64,000 nucleotides of DNA from Rhodococcus sp. KRD162 (GCF_017168335.1 NZ_JABFAU010000003.1:378972-442971); one strand, 5' to 3'; positions 52,961-62,725 are shown, counted from the first letter of the stretch. Notes: generated by a model from the letters alone, not told the origin. Made by a program: numbers and translations.

Positions 52961-53827
52961 ATGCCTGAATTACCCGAGGTGGAAGCCCTGGCCGGCTTTT
53001 TGCGCGAGCATGCTGTCGGTGCCGTGATCGGGCGGATCGACATCGCAGCACTGAGTGTTCTCAAGACATTCGATCCACCGATCACCGAGTTGCAGGGCAA
53101 GGACGTCACCGATGCCGCCCGCTTCGGCAAGCACCTCGCACTTCGGGCAGGCGATCTGTGGCTGATCACGCATCTCTCTCGTGGGGGCTGGCTCCGGTGG
53201 GTCGACAATCCCAGCGCCGCGCCGCCGAAACCCGGCAAAGGACCGCTCGCGCTTCGCATTCACTTCTTCACCCCCGAGGGTGCGACGCCCGCTGTCGACG
53301 TGACCGAAGCGGGTACCAAGAAGCGGCTGGCGGTGTGGGTGGTGCGTGATCCTGCGCAGGTGGCGAGCATCGCCAGGCTCGGACCCGACGCGCTGACGGT
53401 CACCGAGCTCGAATTCGCGGAGATTCTCGGCGGTACCACCGCACGACTGAAAACCTCGCTGGTCGACCAGTCGCTTCTGGCAGGCATCGGCAACGCCTAC
53501 TCGGACGAGATCTTGCACGTCGCGAAGCTCTCGCCGTTCGCATCGTCGAGCAAGCTGGAACCAGACGCGGTCGCGACGCTCTACGCGGCGATGCGCTCGG
53601 TGTTGTCCGACGCGGTCTCGCGCTCGGCCGGGCAGGACGCGGCGCGTCTGAAAGGCGAGAAGAGATCGGGCATGCGGGTCCATGCCCGGACCGGGCTGCC
53701 CTGCCCGGTGTGCGGCGACCCGGTACGCGAGGTCGCCTACGTCGACCGGTCCTTCCAGTACTGCGCCACCTGCCAGACGGCCGGCAAGATTCTCGCCGAC
53801 CGTCGTATGTCTCGCCTGCTCAAGTAG
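52961..53827 (+). CDS. Fpg/Nei-family DNA glycosylase
   Basis: 288 residues. Starts with the catalytic PELPEVE (Pro2 and Glu3 after Met removal do the chemistry), has the helix-two-turn-helix [20 protein letters not shown] and a C-terminal zinc finger with CPVC and CATC pairs. Removes oxidised bases such as 8-oxoguanine or oxidised pyrimidines and nicks the strand. Whether it acts like Fpg or Nei cannot be told. Divergent from thyA; the 3' end overlaps the converging esterase gene by eight bases. Confidence 0.94.
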   Translation: MPELPEVEALAGFLREHAVGAVIGRIDIAALSVLKTFDPPITELQGKDVTDAARFGKHLALRAGDLWLITHLSRGGWLRWVDNPSAAPPKPGKGPLALRIHFFTPEGATPAVDVTEAGTKKRLAVWVVRDPAQVASIARLGPDALTVTELEFAEILGGTTARLKTSLVDQSLLAGIGNAYSDEILHVAKLSPFASSSKLEPDAVATLYAAMRSVLSDAVSRSAGQDAARLKGEKRSGMRVHARTGLPCPVCGDPVREVAYVDRSFQYCATCQTAGKILADRRMSRLLK

Positions 53828-55364
53828 CGGGTTCGAGCTTCTGGCTGTCGTAGCCCCGATAGCCTTCCCAGGCTCTGCGTCGGTCGCTTCGCGGATCTTT
53901 CTGGACCCGGGTGCGGGTGTCGAAGATCAATGTCTTGCGGTCGGCTTCGTCGTACCGTGGCCACGAATCGAGCGGTTTTCCGTTGGTGGCGAACGCGATC
54001 CACTGTGATTGCACCTGATCGGTGACCTCGGCGAAGGCCTTCCGTCCGCCGGCGAGGGTGAGTGCCTTGCCGAACAGCGTGTCGCTGATGCCGAACACGG
54101 CGAACAACTCGAAACCGTGGGTGGCGTCGAAGCCGAGCAACTTCATCGACCTCGGTGCGAAGTCGAAACGGTAGAAGTACGTCGGCGCGTACCGCGAATG
54201 CCCCTCGGCCACTTCCAGAGACGGCTTCCAGAACGTGAAATCGCCACCGAAATCGATAGCCGCCCGTTCGCTCGGGTAGCCCCGGTAGCCTGAGGTGACG
54301 ACCGCCTGGGCTTCGGGATCGGTGAGCGCGAACAGCTTGGTGATGCGCTCGGGATTGGTGGGCAGGGCGTCGAGGAACTTCGGAAACAGCGTTCCCTCAC
54401 GGGCATTGGTGCCGATGATCAGCGGAACTCGGTGAGCAGTGCCCGACGCGTAGGCCCGTACCGGACTGACCGGCAGGAAGTCACCGTCGATCACCGGACC
54501 GAAGGGAAGCAGGCCGGGGGTGCGGTGCAAGGTGGTGAGGCCGAGTTTGGTGCCGGCACGTCCGAGGCGGAGGACCTCGGCGCTGTCGAGTATCTCGGCA
54601 GCGTTGTCGACGGTGCCGCCGAGGTACCCGACGAATTCGCGTGCCCATTGATCGGCGCGTTCCTTGGTGGTGGTCATGCCGGGAGCGGAGCTCTCGGCAA
54701 TAGCCTGTGCGAACAAGCCTTTCGCGGAGGGGACGGTCAGGAGAGTGGTGATGGCATTGCCGCCCGCGGATTCGCCGAAGATCGTCACGTTGTTCGGATC
54801 GCCGCCGAAGTTCTCGATATTGCGTTGTACCCACTCGAGCGCCGCAACCTGGTCGCGCAGGCCCAGATTGGAGTCGAAGGGTCGCTCCGGGGTGGAGAAC
54901 TGGGACATATCGAGGTAACCGAGCGCGCCGAGACGGTAGTTGATCGAGACGTAGACGATGCCGTCACCGTTCTGCAGTGAGCGCCGCACCAGCGAGCCAC
55001 CGCCGTACAGGGGCGTGGCCGAGGTGCCGAGCGTGTACGCCCCGCCGTGGATGAACACCATGACCGGGCGCGGTGCGGCGCTCGGAGCGCTCGGCGCCAG
55101 CACGTTGAGCGTCAAGCAGTCCTCGCTGGAGGGTTGGTACTTGCCGATCGCGAGCATCGTGCCGCGTTTGTGCTGGATCGAGGCATTGCCCCACTCGGTG
55201 GCGTCGCGCACTCCTGCCCACGGCTCGGCGGGTTGCGGCGCTCGAAATCGAAGTGGACCGACGGGCGGCGCGGCGTACGGAATGCCTCGCCAGGTGATGA
55301 GTTCGCCGACCGGCTTGCCTTCGATGATGCCCTCGGAGGTGGTCACACGCGTGGTTCCAGCCAT
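53820..55364 (-). CDS. type B carboxylesterase
   Basis: 514 residues. Nucleophile Ser in FGESAGGNAITT, oxyanion FIHGGAYTLG, typical SSEDCLTLNVLAP and the catalytic His in DATHGFEL. Hydrolyses carboxylic esters, possibly drugs or plant esters. No signal peptide, so probably cytoplasmic. ATG at 55364 starts MAGTTRVTTSEGIIEG; the frame to 55463 adds a sequence without family match. Confidence 0.92.
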   Translation of the reverse strand: MAGTTRVTTSEGIIEGKPVGELITWRGIPYAAPPVGPLRFRAPQPAEPWAGVRDATEWGNASIQHKRGTMLAIGKYQPSSEDCLTLNVLAPSAPSAAPRPVMVFIHGGAYTLGTSATPLYGGGSLVRRSLQNGDGIVYVSINYRLGALGYLDMSQFSTPERPFDSNLGLRDQVAALEWVQRNIENFGGDPNNVTIFGESAGGNAITTLLTVPSAKGLFAQAIAESSAPGMTTTKERADQWAREFVGYLGGTVDNAAEILDSAEVLRLGRAGTKLGLTTLHRTPGLLPFGPVIDGDFLPVSPVRAYASGTAHRVPLIIGTNAREGTLFPKFLDALPTNPERITKLFALTDPEAQAVVTSGYRGYPSERAAIDFGGDFTFWKPSLEVAEGHSRYAPTYFYRFDFAPRSMKLLGFDATHGFELFAVFGISDTLFGKALTLAGGRKAFAEVTDQVQSQWIAFATNGKPLDSWPRYDEADRKTLIFDTRTRVQKDPRSDRRRAWEGYRGYDSQKLEPAT

Positions 55365-55412
55365 GCCGCGAGTGTACTGACCAGTTCTTACTCCGGGGTA
55401 AGAAACGGCCCG

Positions 55413-56000
55413 ATGCGGGTGCGGGGCAGACTGGGCTGCGTGCCCTTCGAGTATCGCGCCCACATAGTGCAGCTCCTGACTGCGCCCTCACACGCCTACT
55501 TCGGTAGATCCAAGGACGGCCCGGCCGAGGTGCCGACCGAGCTGCCGTCCAGCGTCGAGATCGTGGCGCACAAGGGCATCCGCGGTGATCGATTCTTCGG
55601 CGTGAAGGCACACACCGAGGCGGCCGTGAGCATGTTGTCGGTCGAGGCCTGGGACGCGGTGGGGGAGGTGCTCGGCATCGAGGTACCCGATCCCGCGGTG
55701 GCCAGGCGCAACATCGTCGTGCGCGGACTGGAGCTGGACCCGCTGCGCGGTCTCGAATTCGAGCTGAACTCCGGCGACGGCTGGATCGCGTTCCGCGGCG
55801 GAAGACCGGCACACCCGTGCGCGTGGATGGATCGGATGGTGGCCGACGGCGCGCGCAAGGCGCTGATCGGGCGAGGCGGCCTGCGTGTCGAACCGCTCTC
55901 CGACGGAGTTCTGCGCGTCGGGGAAGTGGCGGTGCGCTCGCCGGTCGAACTCGATGCCTCGCGCGCTGCGCTGTCGATCCGACGCGCCCAGCCGATCTGA
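55413..56000 (+). CDS. MOSC domain-containing protein
   Basis: 195 residues. MOSC folds handle sulfur or bind molybdenum cofactor and occur in molybdenum cofactor sulfurases and detoxifying reductases. Seen here: KGIRGDRFFG near the N-terminal third, RRNIVVRGLELDPLRG and the conserved Cys in RPAHPCAWMDRM. Single-domain form without a ferredoxin or beta-barrel partner. Start uncertain: ATG 55413 or GTG 55440 (before PFEYRAHIVQLL), neither with a clear ribosome site. Confidence 0.85.
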   Translation: MRVRGRLGCVPFEYRAHIVQLLTAPSHAYFGRSKDGPAEVPTELPSSVEIVAHKGIRGDRFFGVKAHTEAAVSMLSVEAWDAVGEVLGIEVPDPAVARRNIVVRGLELDPLRGLEFELNSGDGWIAFRGGRPAHPCAWMDRMVADGARKALIGRGGLRVEPLSDGVLRVGEVAVRSPVELDASRAALSIRRAQPI

Positions 56001-56097
56001 CATCGTTGCCGTCGTTGTTGATCGGACCGGTCGACCAGGGGCACACTCGAGGCACAAGTCGGTGCGCTTTTTCGCTGTGAGTATCGAAAGGAACACG

Positions 56098-57315
56098 ATG
56101 GCCTTGCCGCTCAGCGGAGTTCGAGTTCTCGAGCTCGGCAACTACATTGCCGCCCCTACTGCCGCGCGCATGCTCGCCGACTTCGGTGCCGAGGTGATCA
56201 AGGTCGAACGTCCCGAAACCGGTGACGAACTACGCAACTGGCGACTGTACTCCGGCACGACGTCGATGCTCTATCGCACGATCAACCGGAACAAGAAGTC
56301 GATCGTGCTCGATCTGCGCACCGAACAGGGGCGTCAGGACGTCATCGATTTGGCCGCCGAATGCGACATCGTGCTCGAGAACTTCCGGCCCGGCACCCTC
56401 GAGAAGTGGGGCATCTCGCCCGAGGTGCTCAGTGCCGCCAATCCCGAGTTGATCATCACCCGCATCTCGGCCTTCGGACAGACCGGACCCATGTCGCAGC
56501 GACCGGGGTTTGCTGCCGTCGCCGAGGCGTACGGCGGATTTCGCAATCTCGTGGGCGACCCGGATCGGCCGCCCGTTCGGGTGGGGGTCTCCATCGGTGA
56601 TTCGATCGCGGGACTGTACGCGGCCTTCGGATCCGTGATGGCACTGTTTCAACGGCAGACCCGGCGTGCGGCGCAGGCACCGGAGGAGCAGTCCCCGCTG
56701 CCGCTCGCGCAGCGTTCGATCGATGTGGCCCTGAACGAGTCGATTCTGTCGATGATGGAATCGCTGATTCCCGACTACCTCGCCTACGGCGTCGAACGCG
56801 AGCGGACGGGCGGCCGGATGGAAGGGATCGCGCCGTCGAACGCATATCTGTGCAACGACGGTCATTCGATCATCATCGCAGGCAACGGCGATGCCATTTT
56901 CCAGCGCTACATGGACACCATCGATCGTGCCGACCTGGGAGCCGATCCGGACCTGGCGTCCAACGCAGGCCGGTGGCGACGACGGGAGGAGCTGGACGCG
57001 GCTATCTCGGCCTGGACCGGATTGCATTCGCGCGAGCAGGCATTGACGATCCTCGATGCGGCCGGGGTGCCGTCGGGTCCGATCTACACGGCGGCCGATA
57101 TCGTCGCCGACGAGCAATATGCCGCCCGCAACATGATTCAGCACTTCCCGGTCGACACCGGCGGTGAGGAACCCACCGAGGTCGGATTCGTCGGCGTGGT
57201 GCCGGTGATCGGCGATGTGTCCCTGCCCATTCGATCGGTCGGACCGGATCTGGGCGAACACACCAGAGAAGTACTGTCGACTCTGCTCGGCCGTACCGAC
57301 GACGAGATGGGTTGA
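56098..57315 (+). CDS. CaiB/BaiF-family (class III) CoA-transferase
   Basis: 405 residues. Moves CoA between carboxylic acids. Start LPLSGVRVLELGNYIAAPTA, the aspartate nucleophile region VGVSIGDSIAGLYA and GRMEGIAPSNAY are family hallmarks. An AAGGA site lies before the ATG. It is the first gene of a three-gene operon with an HMG-CoA-lyase-like enzyme (four bases later) and a 2-hydroxyacid dehydrogenase. Most likely it activates a dicarboxylic or 3-hydroxy acid (such as hydroxymethylglutarate, citramalate or itaconate) for cleavage; the exact substrate is open. Confidence 0.92.
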   Translation: MALPLSGVRVLELGNYIAAPTAARMLADFGAEVIKVERPETGDELRNWRLYSGTTSMLYRTINRNKKSIVLDLRTEQGRQDVIDLAAECDIVLENFRPGTLEKWGISPEVLSAANPELIITRISAFGQTGPMSQRPGFAAVAEAYGGFRNLVGDPDRPPVRVGVSIGDSIAGLYAAFGSVMALFQRQTRRAAQAPEEQSPLPLAQRSIDVALNESILSMMESLIPDYLAYGVERERTGGRMEGIAPSNAYLCNDGHSIIIAGNGDAIFQRYMDTIDRADLGADPDLASNAGRWRRREELDAAISAWTGLHSREQALTILDAAGVPSGPIYTAADIVADEQYAARNMIQHFPVDTGGEEPTEVGFVGVVPVIGDVSLPIRSVGPDLGEHTREVLSTLLGRTDDEMG

Positions 57316-57319
57316 GCAG

Positions 57320-58243
57320 ATGTATCGATTCGCTCCCGCAGCCGAGCTCCGCGATGTCACGATGCGCGACGGCCTGCAATTGACCGGCAAGATACTCGCC
57401 ACCGAGCGCAAGCTCGAGATCATCAGGACTCTTGTCGATCTCGGTGTGCCTGCGCTCGAGATCGGGTCGATGGCGCGAGCAGACAAGGTGCCCGCGATGG
57501 CCAACACGCTCGAGGTGATCGGTGAACTCACCGCCGCCGAACTCGCGCGATGCTGGGTGTGGGTCGCCACTCCACGGTATGTCGAGAAGGCCGCTGCCGC
57601 CGGGGCGCGCAACTTCCAGTACTGCTTCTCCGCATCGAACTCGCACAACGAGGCCAACATCGGTCGATCCACCGAGGTCTCGCTTGCCGCCATGCCCGAT
57701 GCGATCGACATAGCGCGATCGGTGGGCGGTGCTGTCGAACTGTGCATCGCGACCTCCTTCACCTGCCCGTTCGAGGGCCACGTGCCCGCGGACCGGGTCA
57801 TCGAGATCGCCAACGACGAACGTGCCACCGGGGCAACCGATATCGTCATCTGCGACACCCTCGGGCAGGCGGTACCACTGCAGGTCTCCTCCCTCATCGA
57901 GCGGGTGCGAGCCGAAACCCCCGACCGCCGAGTGGTCTTCCACGGTCATGACACCTGGGGTATGGGTGTCGCGAACACCCTCGCGGCGATCTCGGCAGGA
58001 GCCACGATGGTCGACGGCTCCCTCGGCGGTCTCGGCGGTTGCCCCTTCGCGCCGGGAGCCAGCGGCAACACCTCCTCCGAGGACATCCTGTTCGCGACCC
58101 GGCCGGACTGGTTCGAGCCGGAGACCCTCGCGGCACTGGTGACGGTGTCGGAGGGTCTGCTCGCCGAACTGGACGAGCCCATGCGATCGAACACCGTCCA
58201 GGGCGCACGATCGAACGCCGGTGCCTTCGAGTGGGTCCTGTGA
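57320..58243 (+). CDS. hydroxymethylglutaryl-CoA lyase-like protein
   Basis: 307 residues, TIM-barrel HMGL family. Catalytic and metal residues are seen in RDVTMRDGLQ (Arg-Asp), the HxH metal site VFHGHDTWGMG and the Cys loop GGLGGCPFAPGASGN. Cleaves a 3-hydroxy-3-alkyl acyl-CoA into acetyl-CoA and a keto product. Overlaps the next gene by GTGA and follows the CoA-transferase closely, so the pair probably activates and then splits one substrate. Confidence 0.92.
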   Translation: MYRFAPAAELRDVTMRDGLQLTGKILATERKLEIIRTLVDLGVPALEIGSMARADKVPAMANTLEVIGELTAAELARCWVWVATPRYVEKAAAAGARNFQYCFSASNSHNEANIGRSTEVSLAAMPDAIDIARSVGGAVELCIATSFTCPFEGHVPADRVIEIANDERATGATDIVICDTLGQAVPLQVSSLIERVRAETPDRRVVFHGHDTWGMGVANTLAAISAGATMVDGSLGGLGGCPFAPGASGNTSSEDILFATRPDWFEPETLAALVTVSEGLLAELDEPMRSNTVQGARSNAGAFEWVL

Positions 58244-59238
58244 GCCGCATTCTCGTCACCACCGAGATCCCCTCGCCGGGAATGGATATCCTGCGCGCCG
58301 CAGGTGAGGTGGACCTGCGAGCTCTCGATCACGAGCAGCTGATCGACGCATGCTCCTCCGGCGACTATCTCGTCGTGGTCTCTCAGCTGCGGGACCGGTT
58401 CGACGCCGAGCTGCTCGAGTCGGCGTCACTTGTCGGGATATCCAACTACGCAGTCGGATTCGACAACATCGATATCGCAGCTGCGACCGAGCGCGGCATC
58501 ACCGTCGCCAATACTCCCGGGGTGCTGACCGACTCGACCGCCGACATCGCGATGCTGCTCATCTTGTCCACGGCCAGACGCGCGCTGGAGGCGGATGCGT
58601 TCGTCCGCTCCGGTTCGTTCACCGGATGGGAGCCGGAACTGCTTCTCGGCAGCGACGTCTCGGGCCGAGTACTGGGTCTGGCCGGGTTCGGCCGCATCGC
58701 CCGGGCCACTGCCAGACGGGCACTGGGTTTCGGTATGACGGTCAAGTTCTGCCCTCGCCCACCCGGGGATCGCCCGGTCTCCGAGGAGGAGCTCGGTGAG
58801 TTCGCGGGTCGGGTCGAGCACGCATCATGGGACGAGATCGTCACGACCAGCGACTTCCTGTCCCTACATGTTCCCCTGAACGAGTCCACCCACCATCTGG
58901 TCGACGCAGCAGTGCTGCGGGCGATGCAACCGTCGGCGATCGTGATCAACACCGCGCGCGGGCCGGTGATCGACGAAGCCGCTCTGGTGGCTGCGCTCGG
59001 CGAGGGCACCATTGCGGCAGCTGGACTGGACGTCTACGAGCGGGAACCGAGCCTGGAACCGGGCCTCGCGGAGCTCCCGAACACCGTGTTGTTGCCGCAT
59101 GTGGGAAGCGCGACGGTGTCGGTGCGGTCGGAGATGGCGCGACTGTGCGCCAACAATGCGGCTGCGATGTTCGGCGGCTCCCTGCCACCGCATCCGGTGA
59201 ACCCCGACGCCTGGGGGCGCGCTGCACCACCTGGGTAG
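58240..59238 (+). CDS. D-2-hydroxyacid dehydrogenase
   Basis: 332 residues of the NAD-dependent 2-hydroxyacid dehydrogenase family (glyoxylate/hydroxypyruvate reductase-like). Dinucleotide motif GLAGFGRIARAT; catalytic Arg in NTARGPVIDE, Glu in YEREPSLE and His in LLPHVGSAT. It interconverts a 2-keto acid and 2-hydroxy acid. GTG at 58240 overlaps the lyase stop. In this operon it may handle a 2-keto acid product or precursor (glyoxylate, pyruvate). Confidence 0.92.
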   Translation: MSRILVTTEIPSPGMDILRAAGEVDLRALDHEQLIDACSSGDYLVVVSQLRDRFDAELLESASLVGISNYAVGFDNIDIAAATERGITVANTPGVLTDSTADIAMLLILSTARRALEADAFVRSGSFTGWEPELLLGSDVSGRVLGLAGFGRIARATARRALGFGMTVKFCPRPPGDRPVSEEELGEFAGRVEHASWDEIVTTSDFLSLHVPLNESTHHLVDAAVLRAMQPSAIVINTARGPVIDEAALVAALGEGTIAAAGLDVYEREPSLEPGLAELPNTVLLPHVGSATVSVRSEMARLCANNAAAMFGGSLPPHPVNPDAWGRAAPPG

Positions 59239-59250
59239 GCGCGCTGGAAT

Positions 59251-59844
59251 CTACGCGCGCACCCGAGTTCGGAGGCGCGCGAGCGGCTTGGTCAGCAGCA
59301 GAACGAGCAGTGACCACAGCCCGAGTGGTGTGAACGAGAGCCCGAGAGCGACCACCATCAGCACCGAGGTGACAACACCGTTGCGGAGGTTGCTGCGCGT
59401 CGGGGTGTCCTTCGCGACGATGCCGGGATGCCGAGAGACGATGACATCGGCCGCGCACATCGAGATGACCGACACCGCGATCGTCGCGACGTACAGCGGA
59501 GACGCGCTCGCGTCGTATCCACTCTTCTCGGCGATCAACTTGGTGGGGAACGGCAGAAAGACGATCGACAACAACCAGACGAAGTTCACCCACATCAGAG
59601 ACCGCGTGTATCCGATCAGATCGCGGAAGACACGATGATGGCTCAGCCATTGCGAGAAGATGATCAGGAAGCTGAGCACGAACGCGAACAGCTCCACCCC
59701 GTGGCTGCGCAGAATGTCGATGAACTGCGCACTCTCGTCGGGGTCTGCCAGTTCCACCAACGGGAGGATCAGCAGTGTCGCGGCGATCGCGACCACAGCG
59801 TCACTGAAGTTGACCAATCTGTCGAATCCGCGTTCGTATTCCAT
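59251..59844 (-). CDS. TMEM175-family potassium channel-like membrane protein
   Basis: 197 residues with six helices. The first helix carries the family signature RLVNFSDAVVAIAATLLILP, where FSD and the AIxxTLL pattern form the bacterial TMEM175 hallmark; four such subunits would make a channel. Related proteins leak potassium or protons. ATG at 59844 gives MEYERGFDRLVNFSDAV. Divergent from the amino acid permease with only 38 bases between. Confidence 0.87.
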   Translation of the reverse strand: MEYERGFDRLVNFSDAVVAIAATLLILPLVELADPDESAQFIDILRSHGVELFAFVLSFLIIFSQWLSHHRVFRDLIGYTRSLMWVNFVWLLSIVFLPFPTKLIAEKSGYDASASPLYVATIAVSVISMCAADVIVSRHPGIVAKDTPTRSNLRNGVVTSVLMVVALGLSFTPLGLWSLLVLLLTKPLARLRTRVRA

Positions 59845-59882
59845 GTCAGCATTGTGCCTCTCGCGGGAGTACCGTCCGGAGG

Positions 59883-61289
59883 ATGTCCGACCGACGCACT
59901 CTGACCACCGGCCGAGTGGTGTTCCTCGTTGTTGCTGCGGCGGCACCGATGGCGGCCATGATCGGCAACGTGCCGCTGGCGCTGATCCGCGGCAACGGAG
60001 CCGGTTTGCCGGCGGCCTACGCTGTCAGCGCTGTTGTGCTGCTGTGCTTCTCGGTGGGGTTTGCGGCCATCAGCCAGCAGGTCTACAGCACCGGGGCCTT
60101 CTACACGTACATCGGTCTCGCGCTGGGGAAGCCGCCAGGGGTCGCTGCCGCATATGTCGCAGTTGTCGCGTATACCTCGCTGGCATGCGGACTTTCGGGA
60201 GCATTCGGGTATTTCACCCACCTGGTTTTCGCAGATTCCGGCATCGACATTCCGTGGTGGGTCTTCACGGCAGCGGCCGTGGCGATCGTCGCGTTCCTGG
60301 GTTTCCGAAATGCCGACCTCTCGGCGAAGGTGCTGGGCACCCTGATGGCGCTCGAATTCGCCTTCCTCACCGTCTTCAACGTCCTGGTGGTGAGCGAGAA
60401 GGGAACCGCGGCACTGCCCCTCGAGTCCTTCACCCCCACACAGGTCTTCTCGGGATCTGTCGGAATCGCCATGATGTTCGCGTTCTCGAGCTTCATCGGG
60501 TTCGAGTCCGCCGCGTTGTACGGCGAGGAAACCAAGGATCCCCGGCGCAGCATCCCGCGCGCGACATTCATCGCTGTCTCGCTCATCGCAGTCTTCTACG
60601 TGCTGACGAGTTGGATCATCGTCGGTGCCTCGGGTGGCGTCGATGCCCCGATATTGGCCGAGACCGAACTGGGGAACCTGTTGTTCACTCTGGCGCAGCA
60701 GTACGGCGGAACGGTGCTGTACGACGGTACCGCGGTGCTGCTGTGCACCAGTGTGCTCGCCTCGTATCTGGCCGTGCACAACGCTGCCAGTCGTTACCTT
60801 TTCGCTCTCGGACGTGAGCGCGTACTTCCGGTGCGTCTCGGCGGAATTCACCCCAAGCATTCGAGTCCACACGTCGGCAGTATTACTGCCTCGGTCGTTG
60901 CCACGGTGGCGTTGACGGCGTTCGCGGTGACCGGTGCCGACCCGTACTTGATCTACGCAGCCGGTGCCATCGGCCTCGGCACATTGGGGGTGATTGCGCT
61001 GCAGGCCGCGGCCGCGTTGTCGGTGGTGGTGTTCTTCATCGGGCATCCCGACTTCTCGCTGTGGCGCACCGCGATTGCTCCCGGCATCGGCTTCGCCGGA
61101 TTCATGACCGGATTGGTGCTCGCCGGAACGAATTACAGCACCCTGACCGGTTCGGATTCCGCGATCGTCAATGCGATACCGGTGGTGTTGATCCTCGCCG
61201 CGATTCTCGGAGTGCTGGTGGCACTGCGCATCCGGCGCACCGACCCGAAGACCTACGAGGGGATTGCCGCGGCCTACATGCGTCAGTGA
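59883..61289 (+). CDS. APC-superfamily amino acid permease
   Basis: 468 residues with about 12 helices. AAAAPMAAMIGNVPLALIRG in the first helix and SSFIGFESAALYGEETKDP near residue 200 are typical of the amino acid/polyamine/organocation group. TACCGT (59870-59875) lies seven bases before the ATG as a leaderless-type -10 box. The substrate is not evident; there are no catabolic genes alongside. The last bases overlap the converging flavoprotein gene. Confidence 0.9.
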   Translation: MSDRRTLTTGRVVFLVVAAAAPMAAMIGNVPLALIRGNGAGLPAAYAVSAVVLLCFSVGFAAISQQVYSTGAFYTYIGLALGKPPGVAAAYVAVVAYTSLACGLSGAFGYFTHLVFADSGIDIPWWVFTAAAVAIVAFLGFRNADLSAKVLGTLMALEFAFLTVFNVLVVSEKGTAALPLESFTPTQVFSGSVGIAMMFAFSSFIGFESAALYGEETKDPRRSIPRATFIAVSLIAVFYVLTSWIIVGASGGVDAPILAETELGNLLFTLAQQYGGTVLYDGTAVLLCTSVLASYLAVHNAASRYLFALGRERVLPVRLGGIHPKHSSPHVGSITASVVATVALTAFAVTGADPYLIYAAGAIGLGTLGVIALQAAAALSVVVFFIGHPDFSLWRTAIAPGIGFAGFMTGLVLAGTNYSTLTGSDSAIVNAIPVVLILAAILGVLVALRIRRTDPKTYEGIAAAYMRQ

Positions 61290-62725
61290 TCGGCGTCTCT
61301 TCGGGCTTCGAGCAGCCTGAGCCAGATCTCGGACACCGTCGGGTACGACGGCACCGCATGCCACAGGTCGTCGAGGGAAACCTTGCCCACGATGGCGACC
61401 GTGGCCGCATGGACCAACTCCGCCACACCTGGCCCGACGAAGGTCGCGCCCACGATCGTGTCGGTAGCGCGGTCTATCACCAGTTGCGCATGGCCTGTGT
61501 AATCGTCCTGTTGGAGAGACGAACCCGCGACGGCGATATCACGTGCCACTGTCTCGACATCGATGCCTGCCTCACGCGCATCGGCTTCGGTGAGCCCGAC
61601 CGAGGCCAGTTCCAGAGGCGTGAACACCACCTGGGGAACCTGCCTGTGATCTGCCGATGCGCGAAACCTCTTGTGATCGAGTGGCTTTCCCTCGGCCCGG
61701 GCCGCAATGACATCCCCGGCCACCCGGCCCTGGTACTTCCCCATGTGCGTGAGCGGGGCGCGGCCGTTGACGTCGCCCACGGCGTAGAGCCACTCGTGGC
61801 CGGGAACGCTCAGATGATCATCGACTTCGATGGAGTGTCCGTCCTCGAGCCCGAGCCTCGACAAGCCGAGGTCCGAACTCGCCGGACGACGCCCCGCTGC
61901 AACGAGAACCTCATCGGCCGTGATGTCCTTCCCGTCGACAGTCAGGGTCACCGGGCCACCGTGGATGCGACCGAAGCCGGTGGCAGCAGGATTCTCTCGG
62001 GATACCGACTCGAGGGAGGCGTCGAACATGATCGACGCGCCGCGCTGGGTCAATGCATCCGCGACGAGTTCGCTGGCGAACGGCTCCGAACCTGCAAGCA
62101 GGGACGAGCCGCGCACGATCATCGTCACTTTCGCCCCGAGTGAGAGCAACCAGGTGGCCGCCTCCGAGGCGACGACGCCACCGCCGATGATCGCGATGTG
62201 AGCCGGGGTCTCGTGAATATTGGTGGCGTCGCGGGAGATCCACGGCAGAGCGTCCCGCAGACCAGGAACCTCGGGGATCGACGCGGTGGTCCCGGTGGCC
62301 AGAATGACGGCGTGTCGAGCGGTCAGGGTGCGTCCGTCGACCTCGACGGTCTTGGTCCCGGTGATACGTCCGTGGCCGCGGATGACCGAGATGCCCACCG
62401 ACTCGGCCCACGCCACCTGTGAGGAATCGTCGAGGCCGTGGGTATAGGACTCGCGCCTGGCCAGAACGGCGTCGGCATCGAGGGGGCTCTCACCCACCAG
62501 TTCCTTGACGCCGGGCATGTTCCGTGCGGTGTCGAGGACCTCGCTGGGACGCAACAGCGCCTTGCTGGGCATGCACGCCCAGTAGGAACATTCGCCGCCG
62601 AGGAGTTCGTGTTCGATGATCACAGCGGTGCGGTCACTGCCCTGAATGGCGTACTGGGCGGCGTTCTCACCGACCGGGCCACCGCCGATGACGATGACAT
62701 CGAATTCCGAACTCTCTGTGGACAT
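61283..62725 (-). CDS. class I pyridine nucleotide-disulfide oxidoreductase
   Basis: 480 residues resembling dihydrolipoamide dehydrogenase and mercuric reductase. FAD motif VIVIGGGPVGENAA, redox disulfide GGECSYWACMPSKALL (CxxxxC kept), NAD(P) motif IAIIGGGVVASEAATWL and AVGDVNGRAPLTH. The C-terminal catalytic His-Glu pair of lipoamide dehydrogenases (HPT-E) is changed to SYPTVSE, with Tyr for His, so lipoamide is unlikely to be the substrate. No lipoyl or mercury genes are nearby. Divergent from the SDR gene, converging with the permease. Confidence 0.92.
   Translation of the reverse strand: MSTESSEFDVIVIGGGPVGENAAQYAIQGSDRTAVIIEHELLGGECSYWACMPSKALLRPSEVLDTARNMPGVKELVGESPLDADAVLARRESYTHGLDDSSQVAWAESVGISVIRGHGRITGTKTVEVDGRTLTARHAVILATGTTASIPEVPGLRDALPWISRDATNIHETPAHIAIIGGGVVASEAATWLLSLGAKVTMIVRGSSLLAGSEPFASELVADALTQRGASIMFDASLESVSRENPAATGFGRIHGGPVTLTVDGKDITADEVLVAAGRRPASSDLGLSRLGLEDGHSIEVDDHLSVPGHEWLYAVGDVNGRAPLTHMGKYQGRVAGDVIAARAEGKPLDHKRFRASADHRQVPQVVFTPLELASVGLTEADAREAGIDVETVARDIAVAGSSLQQDDYTGHAQLVIDRATDTIVGATFVGPGVAELVHAATVAIVGKVSLDDLWHAVPSYPTVSEIWLRLLEARRDADH

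Noticed and set aside
55440-56000. GTG 55440 as certain start of the MOSC protein
   Set aside because: Plausible from the family but no clear ribosome site; the longer ATG start is reported with the alternative noted.
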